A stretch of DNA of 64,000 nucleotides from Campylobacter coli LMG 9860 (GTDB lineage: Bacteria > Campylobacterota > Campylobacteria > Campylobacterales > Campylobacteraceae): assembly GCF_000254135.1 (NCBI RefSeq), contig NZ_AINS01000033.1, positions 1 to 64,000 on the forward strand, read 5' to 3'. Both the position numbers and the translations under genes were made by a program. The notes under the pieces were generated by a model that worked only from the letters and a program-made list of their open reading frames with translations, was not told the origin of the DNA and made no database searches. Positions 1 to 8,344 of the stretch are shown in pieces (position 1 is the first letter of the stretch; the number at the start of each line of letters is the position of its first letter).

Positions 1-1078
1 CAACATCAAAGCCATATAAGCAAAAATGATAAATTCTTGATCATTTTCTTGAGTAAATAATCCTACTAAATCCTTATCCAAAACAAATATCATTGCAACA
101 GACAATAAAGATAAAATCGCACCTGCAAAAAAACATTACCTTTAAAATATCTTTAATCCTTGAAAAATCTTTTTTAGCATAATTATAACTTAATGCAGGT
201 TGCATCGCATCACCCATAGCGATAATAAGCATAATGATAAAATTATCAATATACGAAACGATAGAAAAAGCGGCAACTGCTTGAGTGCCTGAAATTTTTA
301 ACAAAACTAAATTAGCAAATATACCATATAAAGAACCCGAGATATTGCCAAAAAATTCACTGCTTCCATTATAAACTATGTTTTTAAAAATCTTCATATT
401 CATATACAAACTTGAGAATTTAAGCTCTAAATTTTGAAATAAAAAAGGAAAAATTCCAAAAATACCGCCTAGCATAAGCCCCAAGCAAGTCGCAAGAGCT
501 GCTGAAAACAAGCCCCAACCCAACACAACGATGAAAATATAATCAAGCACTATATTACTCAATGCTATAATCACATTCATTGTCATACTATAAGTTGTTT
601 TTCCGCAAATTCTAAGATAATTATCCAAAGCAAAAGAACACATAGTAAAGGGGGCGAACAAAGCAAATACAAGCATACACTCTTTTGCCATTGATTTGAT
701 ATCTTCATTTACATCTAAAAAATCGATCAAAACAGGACTCAAAAGATATTCTAAAATACCTACTAAACATGAAATAAGGAAGATAATTAACATACTAGAA
801 CTAAAGATTTTTCTAGCTAAATGCTTCTTCCCAAGTCCTAAATGCATGGAAATTTGTACAGCTGAACCAATGGCAATCATATCAGCCAAAGCAAAAGATA
901 TCATAATAAAAGGAATAATCAAGGCCAAAGCTGCTAAAGCATCATTTCCTAGATATTTTCCAACAAAAATTCCATCAACAATATAATAAAAAGAAATAAA
1001 TGCCATGCTTATTACATTAGACACAGCACATTTAACAAAAAGCCTAAAAGGGCTTAAAGTGCTAAAAATATTTGACAT
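1..1078 (-). pseudogene. MATE-family multidrug exporter, frameshifted and cut by the window edge
   Basis: The first about 305 residues read as a MATE (multi-antimicrobial extrusion) transporter: many hydrophobic helices and family-typical stretches such as YYIVDGIFVGKYLG near residue 31 and GDAMQPALSYNYA near residue 290. MATE proteins export drugs using Na+ or H+ gradients and are about 440 residues long. Here the frame breaks at a run of seven T (minus strand; A at 127-133) and ends in an out-of-family Cys-rich tail with a stop at 74-76. With six T, the frame continues as hydrophobic MATE-like sequence (FFAGAILSLLSVAMIFVLD, then DLVGLFTQEND) to the window edge. The ATG at 1078 has an AAGGA ribosome site. 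The lesion may be a real inactivation, slippage-based variation or a sequencing error. Confidence 0.85.
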
Positions 1079-1132
1079 AAAAAATCCTTTAAAATATTTA
1101 ACAATACAAATATCTTAAAAGGAGCTAATAGA

Positions 1133-1186
1133 GTGTTTGAAGTCCTAGTATGTAGAAAGCTAAGCGATAGGTTTCTATCGGTATGA
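1133..1186 (+). CDS. possible 17-residue mini-ORF with its own terminator
   Basis: A GTG codon at 1133 lies 8 bases after AAGGAG (1119-1124). It opens an 18-codon frame, with peptide V/M-FEVLVCRKLSDRFLSV, that stops with TGA at 1184-1186 inside a hairpin-plus-T-run terminator. It occupies the gap between the MATE gene (minus strand) and the TrxB-like gene (minus strand), so it does not lead into a downstream gene on its own strand. It could be a tiny protein, a small RNA with a Shine-Dalgarno-like element, or the antisense of the MATE mRNA leader. Function is unknown and I recognise no relative. Confidence 0.3.
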   Translation: MFEVLVCRKLSDRFLSV

Positions 1187-1192
1187 TTTTTT
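1165..1192 (+). terminator. rho-independent terminator of the 1133-1186 mini-ORF
   Basis: CGATAG and CTATCG pair around a GTTT loop (1165-1180). GTATGA and a run of seven T follow shortly after on the plus strand. On the minus strand no T run follows, so the orientation is plus. Confidence 0.5.
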
Positions 1193-1275
1193 TATTGTTT
1201 TTATCTTGTGTTTGCATAATAATATTTAAAAATTAAAATATAATGAAGAAATTATAATATTGAAAGTTTAATAAG

Positions 1276-1303
1276 TCAAATTCAGCCCAAGGGCTAAATT
1301 TGA
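1276..1303 (-). terminator. hairpin just after the TrxB-like stop codon
   Basis: The segment folds into a nearly perfect 12-13 bp stem (TCAAATTTAGCCC with GGGCTGAATTTGA, minus strand) directly after the TAA of the gene ending at 1304. No clean T run follows. Confidence 0.55.
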
Positions 1304-2239
1304 TTAAATTACGGCAAGTATCTTTACAGCGTCATTTAAACCTGTTACTATGCTTGCGCCATTTTTAGTCGCAATATCTCCTGCTACGAAAATACCTTTT
1401 ACATTGCTTTGTTTATTTTCATCCATTAAAGGAACTCCTTTATCATCAACATTGATTCCGCATTTTTGTAAAAAATCAAGAGGAGTAGAACCACCGATAG
1501 CATAAATGATTCTATCATAAGTCTCACTGCTACCATCGTTAAATTTCACTTTAGCTTTGCCATTATCATCCTCAAGCTCTTCTATATCTATACCGAGTTT
1601 TAATTCTACTTTGCCTGAATTTCCAGCTTCGTGGATATCTTTAAGATTAATATCATTTAGTCTTGTAAATTCTTTCTTGCGATAACAAAGGCTTACTTTG
1701 TTTGAACTAGCCAAATCCACTGCGTACTCTGCAGCTGAATTTCCGCCTCCTACAACGAGGATTTTTTCATCACCTAAAACAGAGTTGGCATTGAAATTAA
1801 TAATCTTTGTTAAAGTTATAGGAAGTTTATAATCAGGCTTATTAGGCTTACCCATTCTACCTATAGCTACGATGATATTTTTACACTCATAAACACCCTT
1901 GCCTGTACTTACTAAAAATACTCCATTTTCATTTTTCACACTCTCTACCTCAGAGCCAAACTCAACTTCTATTTTATGCTCATTTAAAGCATTTTGAAAA
2001 GTCTCTATAGTGCTTTCTTTGGTTCCATCTTGAAAAGGAACATGTCCGTGATTTGTGCCTTCACAACCCTTATAAGCCATATCAACCCTTTTGCCATCTT
2101 TATAAAACTGCATCAAAGTTTGACAAATATTGTTTGATTTTTCTAATACCAAAACTTCTTTATTTTTAAGCTTAGCTTCAACTGCACAACCAATTCCTGT
2201 CGGCCCTGCACCTACTACAATTAAATCTACTTTTTTCAT
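1304..2239 (-). CDS. TrxB-like FAD/NAD(P)H pyridine nucleotide oxidoreductase
   Basis: A 311-residue two-dinucleotide-domain flavoprotein. The FAD motif VVGAGPTG is at residues 8-15, a second motif VVGGGNSAAEYA near 162-173 binds NAD(P)H, and the C-terminal FAD motif GIFVAGDIA is near 283. The thioredoxin-reductase CxxC redox pair is absent, so this is not a classical TrxB. The layout resembles YpdA/ferredoxin-NADP reductase-like members of the family. The substrate cannot be told from sequence. The reference-strain homologue is, from memory, Cj0559. It is divergent from proA with a 70-base promoter gap, and GAAAGG precedes the ATG. Confidence 0.85.
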   Translation of the reverse strand: MKKVDLIVVGAGPTGIGCAVEAKLKNKEVLVLEKSNNICQTLMQFYKDGKRVDMAYKGCEGTNHGHVPFQDGTKESTIETFQNALNEHKIEVEFGSEVESVKNENGVFLVSTGKGVYECKNIIVAIGRMGKPNKPDYKLPITLTKIINFNANSVLGDEKILVVGGGNSAAEYAVDLASSNKVSLCYRKKEFTRLNDINLKDIHEAGNSGKVELKLGIDIEELEDDNGKAKVKFNDGSSETYDRIIYAIGGSTPLDFLQKCGINVDDKGVPLMDENKQSNVKGIFVAGDIATKNGASIVTGLNDAVKILAVI

Positions 2240-2255
2240 TCAAATTTACCTTTCA

Positions 2256-2261
2256 ATTCTA
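2256..2261 (-). promoter_or_regulatory. -10 box of the TrxB-like gene
   Basis: TTTAGAAT on the minus strand (core TAGAAT, 2256-2261) lies 16 bases before the start at 2239 and is T-rich upstream, as in Campylobacter sigma-70 promoters. Confidence 0.45.
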
Positions 2262-2271
2262 AATTTTTTTG

Positions 2272-2277
2272 TATAAT
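2272..2277 (+). promoter_or_regulatory. -10 box of proA
   Basis: TGTATAAT, an extended -10, with TATAAT at 2272-2277. It is preceded by a T7 run and lies 32 bases before the proA ATG. No -35 is visible, which is normal for this genus. It sits back to back with the -10 of the divergent TrxB-like gene. Confidence 0.65.
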
Positions 2278-2309
2278 TTATCAAGTTTTTTGTAAATAAA
2301 GGATTAAAA

Positions 2310-3542
2310 ATGCGAAATTTACTTGAAAATATTAAGAAAAATTCTCAAAAACTGCTCAATTTAACTCCCAAGGATAAAGAAAATATTATATTGAAATTAG
2401 CTTGTGCTTTAAGAGAGAATTTTAAAATCATATTAGAAGCCAATGAAAAAGACATGACAAATTTTACCAAAAGCGGAGCAATGCGAGATAGACTTTTACT
2501 AGATGAAAAACGCATTTTTTCTCTTTGTGATGCTTTGGAAAAGATTGCTTATTTAGAAGATCCTATAGGTAAAATTTCTAAAGGCTGGGTTAATTATACG
2601 GGCTTAAAGATAGAAAAAATCAGCATTCCTATAGGATTAATCAGTGTGATTTATGAAGCAAGACCAAGCCTAAGTGCTGAAATCATCGCTTTAATGATAA
2701 AAAGCTCCAATGCTTGCGTACTTAAAGGAGGCAGTGAGGCAAAATTTACAAATTCGGCCATATTTGATCTTGTTTATAAAGTGTTAGAAGAGTTTAATTT
2801 GCAAGATTGTTTTGCTATGTTTTATGAAAGAAATGAAATCATGCAAATTTTAGCTTTTGATGATTTGGTTGATGTGATCATCCCTCGTGGAAGTTCAAAC
2901 ATGATACAAGAAATTGCTAGTCATACAAAAATTCCACTCATCAAACAAGATAAAGGCTTATGTCATGCTTTTGTGGATGAGAGTGCAAATTTAAATATGG
3001 CTTTAGAAATCATCCTTAATGCAAAATGCCAAAGAGTAAGCGTTTGTAATGCTCTAGAAACCCTTTTAATCCATGAAAAAATTGCTAAAGATTTTATAAA
3101 GCTTTTAATCCCTGAATTTGAAAAATTTAAGGTAAAAATTCACGCACATGAAAATATCTTAGAACATTTTAAAAACTCAAAATTAGAAATTTCAAAGGCT
3201 GATGAAAGCACTTTTGATACAGAATGGCTTGATTATGCTATCAGTATAAAATCGGTAAAAGATTGTGATGAGGCTATAGAGCATATCAACCAACACAGCT
3301 CTTTACACTCTGAAACCATAATCTCAAACAATGCTTTAAACATAGGCAAATTTCAACGCCTTCTACGCTCATCTTGTATTTATGTCAATGCCTCGACTCG
3401 TTTTAGTGATGGGGGTGAATTTGGCTTTGGTGGAGAGGTAGGAATTTCCACAAGCAAACTTCATGCAAGAGGTCCTATGGGAGTTGAAGATATTTGCACC
3501 TATAAATACTTAATCAGTGGAGAAGGACAGATAAGAAAATGA
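2310..3542 (+). CDS. proA: gamma-glutamyl phosphate reductase
   Basis: A 410-residue cytoplasmic enzyme of the aldehyde dehydrogenase superfamily. It reduces glutamyl-5-phosphate to glutamate-5-semialdehyde with NADPH, the second step of proline synthesis. Family blocks visible are IPIGLISVIYEARPS (106-120), LKGGSEA (138-144), PRGSSN (192-197) and the catalytic-cysteine block QRVSVCNALETLL (Cys246). The C-terminal block GPMGVEDICTYKY is also present. Length is normal. The stop overlaps the ATG of the following FUSC-like pseudogene (ATGA at 3539-3542), so the two were translationally coupled. proB is not in the window. Confidence 0.97.
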   Translation: MRNLLENIKKNSQKLLNLTPKDKENIILKLACALRENFKIILEANEKDMTNFTKSGAMRDRLLLDEKRIFSLCDALEKIAYLEDPIGKISKGWVNYTGLKIEKISIPIGLISVIYEARPSLSAEIIALMIKSSNACVLKGGSEAKFTNSAIFDLVYKVLEEFNLQDCFAMFYERNEIMQILAFDDLVDVIIPRGSSNMIQEIASHTKIPLIKQDKGLCHAFVDESANLNMALEIILNAKCQRVSVCNALETLLIHEKIAKDFIKLLIPEFEKFKVKIHAHENILEHFKNSKLEISKADESTFDTEWLDYAISIKSVKDCDEAIEHINQHSSLHSETIISNNALNIGKFQRLLRSSCIYVNASTRFSDGGEFGFGGEVGISTSKLHARGPMGVEDICTYKYLISGEGQIRK

Positions 3543-4608
3543 GTAAAAGAAAAATTTTAAAACAATAATGTAAAGAAATCATACAACTTAATCCAACCGA
3601 AAGAGTTTGGCAAATGCCTTTTTTCTTTGCCTTAGCAGTTAGATTTGCGCTTAGTATTGCTGCATATTATGATCGTATGGACTTAGGATTAATTGCTATA
3701 ATAGGAATTATGGCTTTTGTTTATACAACCAATACACCTATGTATCATAGAATGGCTGTTACAATGTGCTGCTCTTTTGATTTGTGTTTGTCTTTTTTAA
3801 TAGGACTTTGCACGCATTTTTTTTCCTGCATTCTCTCCGCTTGTAGTTGGCTTAGTAGCTATGGCTAGCTCTATTTTGATACGCTATTATAATATAGGCG
3901 CGCCAGGATATTTTTTCTTCGTTTTTTCCTGTTTACTAGCTTCATTTTTTCCTTTTCCGCCAAAAGATTATATTTTTCTAGTGGGACTGTATAGGCGGTA
4001 TCATTGCTAATATAACTGCTTTTTTATACTCTGTATCTGTCATTTATATTTTTAAAAATTCTCCACCCAAACCCGTTTTAAAAAATGGAAATTTAGGTTT
4101 TGATGTTATCTTTGTGGATTCTATAATTATTGCTTTTTTTGTTGGCTTTGCTGTGTTTTTAGGAACATTTTTAGAACTTGATCGAAGTTATTGGGTTGCA
4201 GTTAGCACAACGGTTATCTTACAAGGGACTAATTTAAATTCAGTTTGGATAAAACAACTTCAACGCATTCTTGGAACAACAGTTGGAATTTTATTTGCAT
4301 GGTGGCTTTTAAGAATTAAATTCACTCCTTTAGAATTTATCTTTTTAATGATGTTTTTAGCCTTTATAATTGAATTTTTAGTAGTTAGAAACTATGCCTT
4401 AGCTGTCATTTTTCTTACACCTTATGTGACCTATTTGGCAGAGGCGGCTTCTTTTGGAAACTTAAGTGTTGATATGTTAATACACGCTCGCTTACAAGAT
4501 ATTATCATAGGCAGTCTTTTAGGTTTTGTTATTCATAGGGCTTATTTAAGAAAATATTTTGAATACATTGCAAAATACATTTTTAGAGCAAAATTGACAA
4601 GTAAATAA
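3539..4608 (+). pseudogene. FUSC-type integral membrane protein, broken by a stop and two frameshifts
   Basis: Joining three frames gives one about 355-residue membrane protein resembling FUSC/aromatic-acid exporter-like proteins, with two homologous hydrophobic halves. The second half contains RSYWVAVSTTVILQGTNL and QRILGTTVGILFAWWLL. Lesions: an in-frame TAA at 3566-3568, 9 codons after the ATG that overlaps proA; a +1 shift at the T8 run 3817-3824 (T7 would restore GLCTHFFPAFSPLVVG); and a second +1 shift near 3987-3991 (restoring FLVGL-IGGIIANITAF). The reading frame is otherwise well kept, so decay looks recent. In NCTC 11168 the homologue is Cj0557c (from memory). The last third (4114-4608) is still an open 164-codon frame. 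Confidence 0.85.
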
Positions 4609-4617
4609 TTCTTTAAA

Positions 4618-4652
4618 TTCAGCTTTTAAGCTTGCATGCATTAAAAGCTGAA
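4618..4652 (+). terminator. terminator hairpin after the proA/FUSC unit
   Basis: TTCAGCTTTTAA pairs perfectly with TTAAAAGCTGAA around an 11-base loop, 10 bases after the FUSC-like stop. An AT-rich stretch with a short T run follows. It may also work on the opposite strand for efp. Confidence 0.6.
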
Positions 4653-4769
4653 ATAATATATTTTAAAATCTTACATAAATATCTTAATTTATACAAACTT
4701 GCTGAATTTGATATTTATTTTTTGCGATAAAATCAAACGCGCTTAAAAAAATCTGTACGCGTAAAAATT

Positions 4770-5339
4770 TTATTTATTAGCTCTTTCGATATATTCTCCG
4801 CGCACTGTATCAACGCGTATAACTTCACCCTCTAAAACATGGAAAGGAATTTGCACAACTGCACCTGTTTCAAGTGTAGCAGGTTTTTTGTTTGAACCTT
4901 GAGTATCGCCTTTAAAATTTGGAGCTGTTTCTACAATCTTAAGTTCTACAACTTGCGGAACTTCCACGCCAATAGCCTTGCCGTTGTGAAAAAGTACATC
5001 CACCATCATACCATCAAGCATCCATTTTTTTGCTTCGCCTACATCTTCATCACTGATTGCAACTTGCTCATAAGATTCTGTATCCATAAATTGACAATTT
5101 TCTCCATCATCATAAAGATACTGCATAGTTTTTTCTTCCAAATTTGGAGCTTCGCATTTATCTCCTGCGTGAAAAGTTTTTTCTAAAACCTTACCATCAA
5201 TAAAAGATTTGATTTTTATACGCACAAAAGCAGGACCTTTTCCTGGTTTTACATGTTGATATTCAACTATTTTAAAAGGAATTCCATCGATTTCGATTTT
5301 AAGCCCTTTTTTTAAATCACCCATTGAATAAGATGCCAT
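4770..5339 (-). CDS. efp: translation elongation factor P
   Basis: A 189-residue, three beta-barrel-domain factor that binds between the ribosomal P and E sites and relieves stalling at polyproline. The KOW-like N domain carries the exposed loop [10 protein letters not shown] with Lys34 at its tip, the residue modified by EpmAB in enterobacteria. The C-terminal EFP signature ([27 protein letters not shown]) is intact. No modification gene is nearby. The gene is a single transcription unit, divergent from rnpB, with AAGGA before the ATG. Confidence 0.97.
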   Translation of the reverse strand: MASYSMGDLKKGLKIEIDGIPFKIVEYQHVKPGKGPAFVRIKIKSFIDGKVLEKTFHAGDKCEAPNLEEKTMQYLYDDGENCQFMDTESYEQVAISDEDVGEAKKWMLDGMMVDVLFHNGKAIGVEVPQVVELKIVETAPNFKGDTQGSNKKPATLETGAVVQIPFHVLEGEVIRVDTVRGEYIERANK

Positions 5340-5364
5340 AATTTTCCTTTTATATTAAAAATAA

Positions 5365-5376
5365 ATTATAATTCTA
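5365..5376 (-). promoter_or_regulatory. -10 region of efp
   Basis: On the minus strand TTTTTGTTAGAATTATAAT holds two abutting -10 matches, TAGAAT (5371-5376) and TATAAT (5365-5370), about 26-31 bases before the efp start. Confidence 0.6.
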
Positions 5377-5431
5377 ACAAAAATTATTTGATATCACAAT
5401 ATAATTGATAATAAAATAAGCATTTTTTTGT

Positions 5432-5437
5432 TAGAAT
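5432..5437 (+). promoter_or_regulatory. -10 box of rnpB
   Basis: TTTTTTTGTTAGAAT has its -10 core at 5432-5437. The predicted first RNA base at 5446 is 8 bases downstream, which is the right spacing. The same TTTTTGTTAGAATT string, inverted, drives efp. Confidence 0.65.
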
Positions 5438-5445
5438 TTAGCTTT

Positions 5446-5766
5446 AAAGCATAGTAAATGCTCGCTTCTTTAAAAAAAGAAGAGGAAAGTCCGAGCTGCA
5501 AAAGACAAACATTCCATCTAACAGATGGCTAGGGCGACCTAAGGGACAGTGCAACAGAAAGAAAACTACCACAAAAGTGGAAAAGGTGAAACGGTGAGGT
5601 AAAAGCTTACCAGCGATTTTGGCAACAATTTCGGCTATGTAAACCCAATGTGCAGCAAGAAGGGATGGTTAAGGTCTTTGTTTTAACCCTTCGCTTGATT
5701 TTGTTTGCGAAAACAAAACTAGATAAATGAGCATTCTAGACAGAACTCGGCTTATCACTATGCTTT
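5446..5766 (+). ncRNA. rnpB: RNase P RNA (M1 RNA)
   Basis: The terminal P1 helix is formed by AAAGCATAGT (5446-5455) and ACTATGCTTT (5757-5766). Universal RNase P RNA cores are present: GAGGAAAGTCCGAGCT near the 5' end (5490-5505) and AGACAGAACTCGGCTTAT near the 3' end (about 5738-5755), which form helix P4. GGTGAAACGGTGAGGTAA in the middle is also typical of bacterial type A RNA. The about 321-base length is short but in range. The RNA is the ribozyme that removes tRNA 5' leaders. Its 3' end runs 9 bases into the convergent CDS ending at 5758. Confidence 0.92.
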
Positions 5767-6030
5767 AAAATATTTTAAAGCTTTTTGAATTTTTTGAATT
5801 TCACAAGCCTTAGAATTCTTTTTTGCACTTATTAAAACAACTGCTTCTTGTAAAAGCGCTTTAATTTGTCCTAAATTGTCATTTAATTTATCTTTTAGCT
5901 CATCATTTTGAAAATCTCTTGCAAGATCTTCAAGCATTTTTTTTAAATCAAGCGCATTTAGCAAACTTTCAAGCTTATTAACATCCTCTTGTATGAGCGC
6001 AAGTTTAAAATCACTAAGCCATTGCTTCAT
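5758..6030 (-). CDS. small protein at the end of the fliD-fliS operon (possible FliT-like chaperone)
   Basis: A 90-residue, soluble, strongly helical and charged protein with no membrane segment. It begins inside the 3' end of fliS (17-base overlap), so it is translationally coupled to it. In enterobacteria the gene after fliS is fliT, a helical export chaperone of about 120 residues for the FliD cap. Size, helix content and position suggest a comparable role, but I see no diagnostic FliT motif, so this is inference from context. The homologue in NCTC 11168 is Cj0550 (hypothetical, from memory). The TAG stop lies inside the 3' end of rnpB on the other strand. Confidence 0.75.
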   Translation of the reverse strand: MKQWLSDFKLALIQEDVNKLESLLNALDLKKMLEDLARDFQNDELKDKLNDNLGQIKALLQEAVVLISAKKNSKACEIQKIQKALKYFKA

Positions 6031-6397
6031 TGTTATGCACTTCTCTCCAAGCTTCTAACAAGCCTTTAGTTACATTAATAACCTCATCAATCCTTGCTTC
6101 ATTATTTTCCAAATTTGCCAAAGATAAAAGCTGAATTTCTCTTGTGTAAAGACCACTAAGATAATGAGCCACTTCTCCGCCTTTTTCATAGTTTAAAGTA
6201 TTAATAAGCTCTATAAAAATAGCCGTAGTTCTTTTTACAAAATACACTCTTTGTTCTATGTCTTCATTTCTTATGGCTACTTTAGCTCTTGCACAAAAAC
6301 GCAAAATTCCCTCATAAAGCATTTCAATAAGTTTTTGCGGAGACTCTATCCCCACTTGATTTTGAGAATAAGCATTATAGGCTAAATTATTTTGCAT
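6014..6397 (-). CDS. fliS: flagellin export chaperone FliS
   Basis: A 127-residue helical-bundle cytosolic chaperone that binds the C-terminal region of flagellin, prevents premature polymerisation and hands it to the export gate. The family opening NNLAYNAYSQNQVGIESPQKLIEMLYEGILRF is clear, as is LNYEKGGEVAHYLSGLY. Length is normal. It lies 11 bases downstream of fliD and overlaps the next gene. Confidence 0.95.
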   Translation of the reverse strand: MQNNLAYNAYSQNQVGIESPQKLIEMLYEGILRFCARAKVAIRNEDIEQRVYFVKRTTAIFIELINTLNYEKGGEVAHYLSGLYTREIQLLSLANLENNEARIDEVINVTKGLLEAWREVHNNEAMA

Positions 6398-6408
6398 CTC
6401 TTTTATCC

Positions 6409-8343
6409 TTAATTATTAGAATTGTTTGCCGCATTAATCATATTAGTTACAGTATTTAGCTGTTGATTGAGTTTATTTAAAATACTCTCATATTGCAACC
6501 ATTGATTCGCCATAGAATCATATTTAGTGTCTATTGCTTTTTGGGCACTCTCTTTTGCTTTATTTAAAGTCTTTGTGTCATTAGTTAAACTTTCATCGTA
6601 TTTAGTGAGCGAACCCTTTGTTCCTGTCATCCCTTGCAAGGTGGATTTAAGCTTAGAAAAAACGCCCTTACCTTCCACAGGTTTAGCTGTGATATTGGTT
6701 TCGCTAAGACCAAATTTTTTAAGGAAATCTTTATTGCCCTTGATAGAAAAATCAGACCCACCATCGCCTTTAATTTTAAGCTCCCAGCCTTTTTGATTGT
6801 TCTTATCATAGGCTTCAACCTTAACGCTTAAACCTTCTATACCCAAACTATTGATATGAGTGGCTAAATTTTGAAGCATTTCTTGCTCTGTTGCACCTGT
6901 AAGCTTAAAGGTGCTTCCATCGCGTGCTTTTGATATATCATAACTTTGATTATTATAAACTATAGTAAATTCGCCCTGCTTAAATTCTAAACCATTATTT
7001 GTTCCGGTGCCTACATATTGCTTCAAGCTTCCTTCTTTAATCAAATCCCCAGTATGATTAATGTCTTCATATTTGGTAATATTTGAGAAAAAGCTCTCTG
7101 TAAGGTCAGGGTTTTCTTTTACCTTTTTTTCAAATTTCGAAGAATCAAAGCTTAAACTCCCTGAGTCTGTCAAACTCAAGCCAAAATCCTGCATAGAAAG
7201 CATAACCTTAGTTTTTACTTTATTCCCGTTTTTATCTTCAACCGTTCCATCTATACTTTGAGAGTCAAACAAAATAGAAGTTATACTAGAGCGTATGGAA
7301 TTTACTTCTGTTACACCCTGCAAAGTTCCTTTAGTGCCAGTTTCTGAGTTATAATCCGTTGCGGCATTAAGATTGCTTACTAAATTATTATAAGCATCCA
7401 CAAGCTCTTGCATAGTTTTAGTTACAGCTTCATTGTCTTGCTGGACATCGAAATTAATCTCCCCTGTTTTATTTAAGGTTAAAGTAAGTCCTACGCCAAG
7501 GTCTGTAATGGTATTGCTTGAACGAATCATTTTAATACCATCAAGAGTAAATTCGGCATTTTGTGCTTTTTGTATATGCAAAGGGTCTGTGGCGTTATCT
7601 TTAATCCCATAGCCTTTTTTATCTTTAGCTGGGTCAATTGTGCCTCCAGTAGTATCTAACTCCCAACCAAGATTTTTAAAAATTTCTTTAGATTCATTGC
7701 TCTCAGTATATTTACCATTACCATCCTTCTTACCCGAGTAAAAGCTTATAGCGTGGTCTTCGCCTGTTTCCTTGCTAGTAAGAGTCAGACGATAAGGAGT
7801 ATTTTTTTCGCCTGTATTAACTATCTTTGCAACTATTTCACCCCCACTAGCCGCATTAATCTTATCAGCTAAATCCTTATAAGTCGTGTTTTTATCTACA
7901 CTTACGATATATTCTTTGCCATTAGAAAAAAAGGTCAAATCCGTAGCCTTTGTTAAATTTGCATTGACATAACCAGAATCGTTTGTAAGTCCCTTGCTTT
8001 GATACACATCTTTTTGAGCGATTTGAGTTACATTGACCTTCATACTTTGCAAGGACACCCCGCTGTTCGCAGTCAAACTCGCAGGTGGGTTTTCGGTAAT
8101 ACTACCTACAACTTTTCTTTTAGCAAAGGCTGTGGCATCTGCCAAGGATGAAACAGCGGTTTGAAAGGTAAGCAATTTGGTTTTGATTTCAGTCAAATCC
8201 TTTTGCTTGGTTGTGTTTTCCTCAACTTTTTTTGTATAAGGCTCAACTTTATCCTTCTCTTCTGCTTTTTTCATTTTATCCATAATATCTTGCTTTAAAA
8301 CATTTGACGCAAAACCCAAACTTGCTAATTGTCCTAATGCCAT
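6409..8343 (-). CDS. fliD: flagellar filament cap protein FliD (HAP2)
   Basis: A 644-residue secreted protein. The FliD cap sits at the filament tip and folds exported flagellin subunits. The N-terminal D0/D1 region (LGQLASLGFASNVLKQDIMDKMKKAEE) and the C-terminal coiled coil (LNKAKESAQKAIDTKYDSMANQWLQYESILNKLNQQLN) flank a Gly/Thr/Asn-rich, likely surface-exposed middle. There is no Sec signal, as expected for flagellar type III export. It starts 1 base after flaG and precedes fliS. Length is as in other C. jejuni strains. Confidence 0.96.
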   Translation of the reverse strand: MALGQLASLGFASNVLKQDIMDKMKKAEEKDKVEPYTKKVEENTTKQKDLTEIKTKLLTFQTAVSSLADATAFAKRKVVGSITENPPASLTANSGVSLQSMKVNVTQIAQKDVYQSKGLTNDSGYVNANLTKATDLTFFSNGKEYIVSVDKNTTYKDLADKINAASGGEIVAKIVNTGEKNTPYRLTLTSKETGEDHAISFYSGKKDGNGKYTESNESKEIFKNLGWELDTTGGTIDPAKDKKGYGIKDNATDPLHIQKAQNAEFTLDGIKMIRSSNTITDLGVGLTLTLNKTGEINFDVQQDNEAVTKTMQELVDAYNNLVSNLNAATDYNSETGTKGTLQGVTEVNSIRSSITSILFDSQSIDGTVEDKNGNKVKTKVMLSMQDFGLSLTDSGSLSFDSSKFEKKVKENPDLTESFFSNITKYEDINHTGDLIKEGSLKQYVGTGTNNGLEFKQGEFTIVYNNQSYDISKARDGSTFKLTGATEQEMLQNLATHINSLGIEGLSVKVEAYDKNNQKGWELKIKGDGGSDFSIKGNKDFLKKFGLSETNITAKPVEGKGVFSKLKSTLQGMTGTKGSLTKYDESLTNDTKTLNKAKESAQKAIDTKYDSMANQWLQYESILNKLNQQLNTVTNMINAANNSNN

Positions 8344-8344
8344 C

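Noticed and set aside
696-986. Plus-strand open frame of 96 codons inside the MATE gene
   Set aside because: It is the antisense shadow of the MATE coding sequence and has no ribosome site or recognisable protein.
4737-4769. ACGCG/CGCGT hairpin as a terminator for efp
   Set aside because: The stem is only 5 bp with a long loop, and the run of T is split, so I do not claim it.
4899-5186. Plus-strand frame of 95 codons inside efp
   Set aside because: Shadow of efp, rich in Cys, Phe and His by reverse-strand codon bias; no ribosome site.
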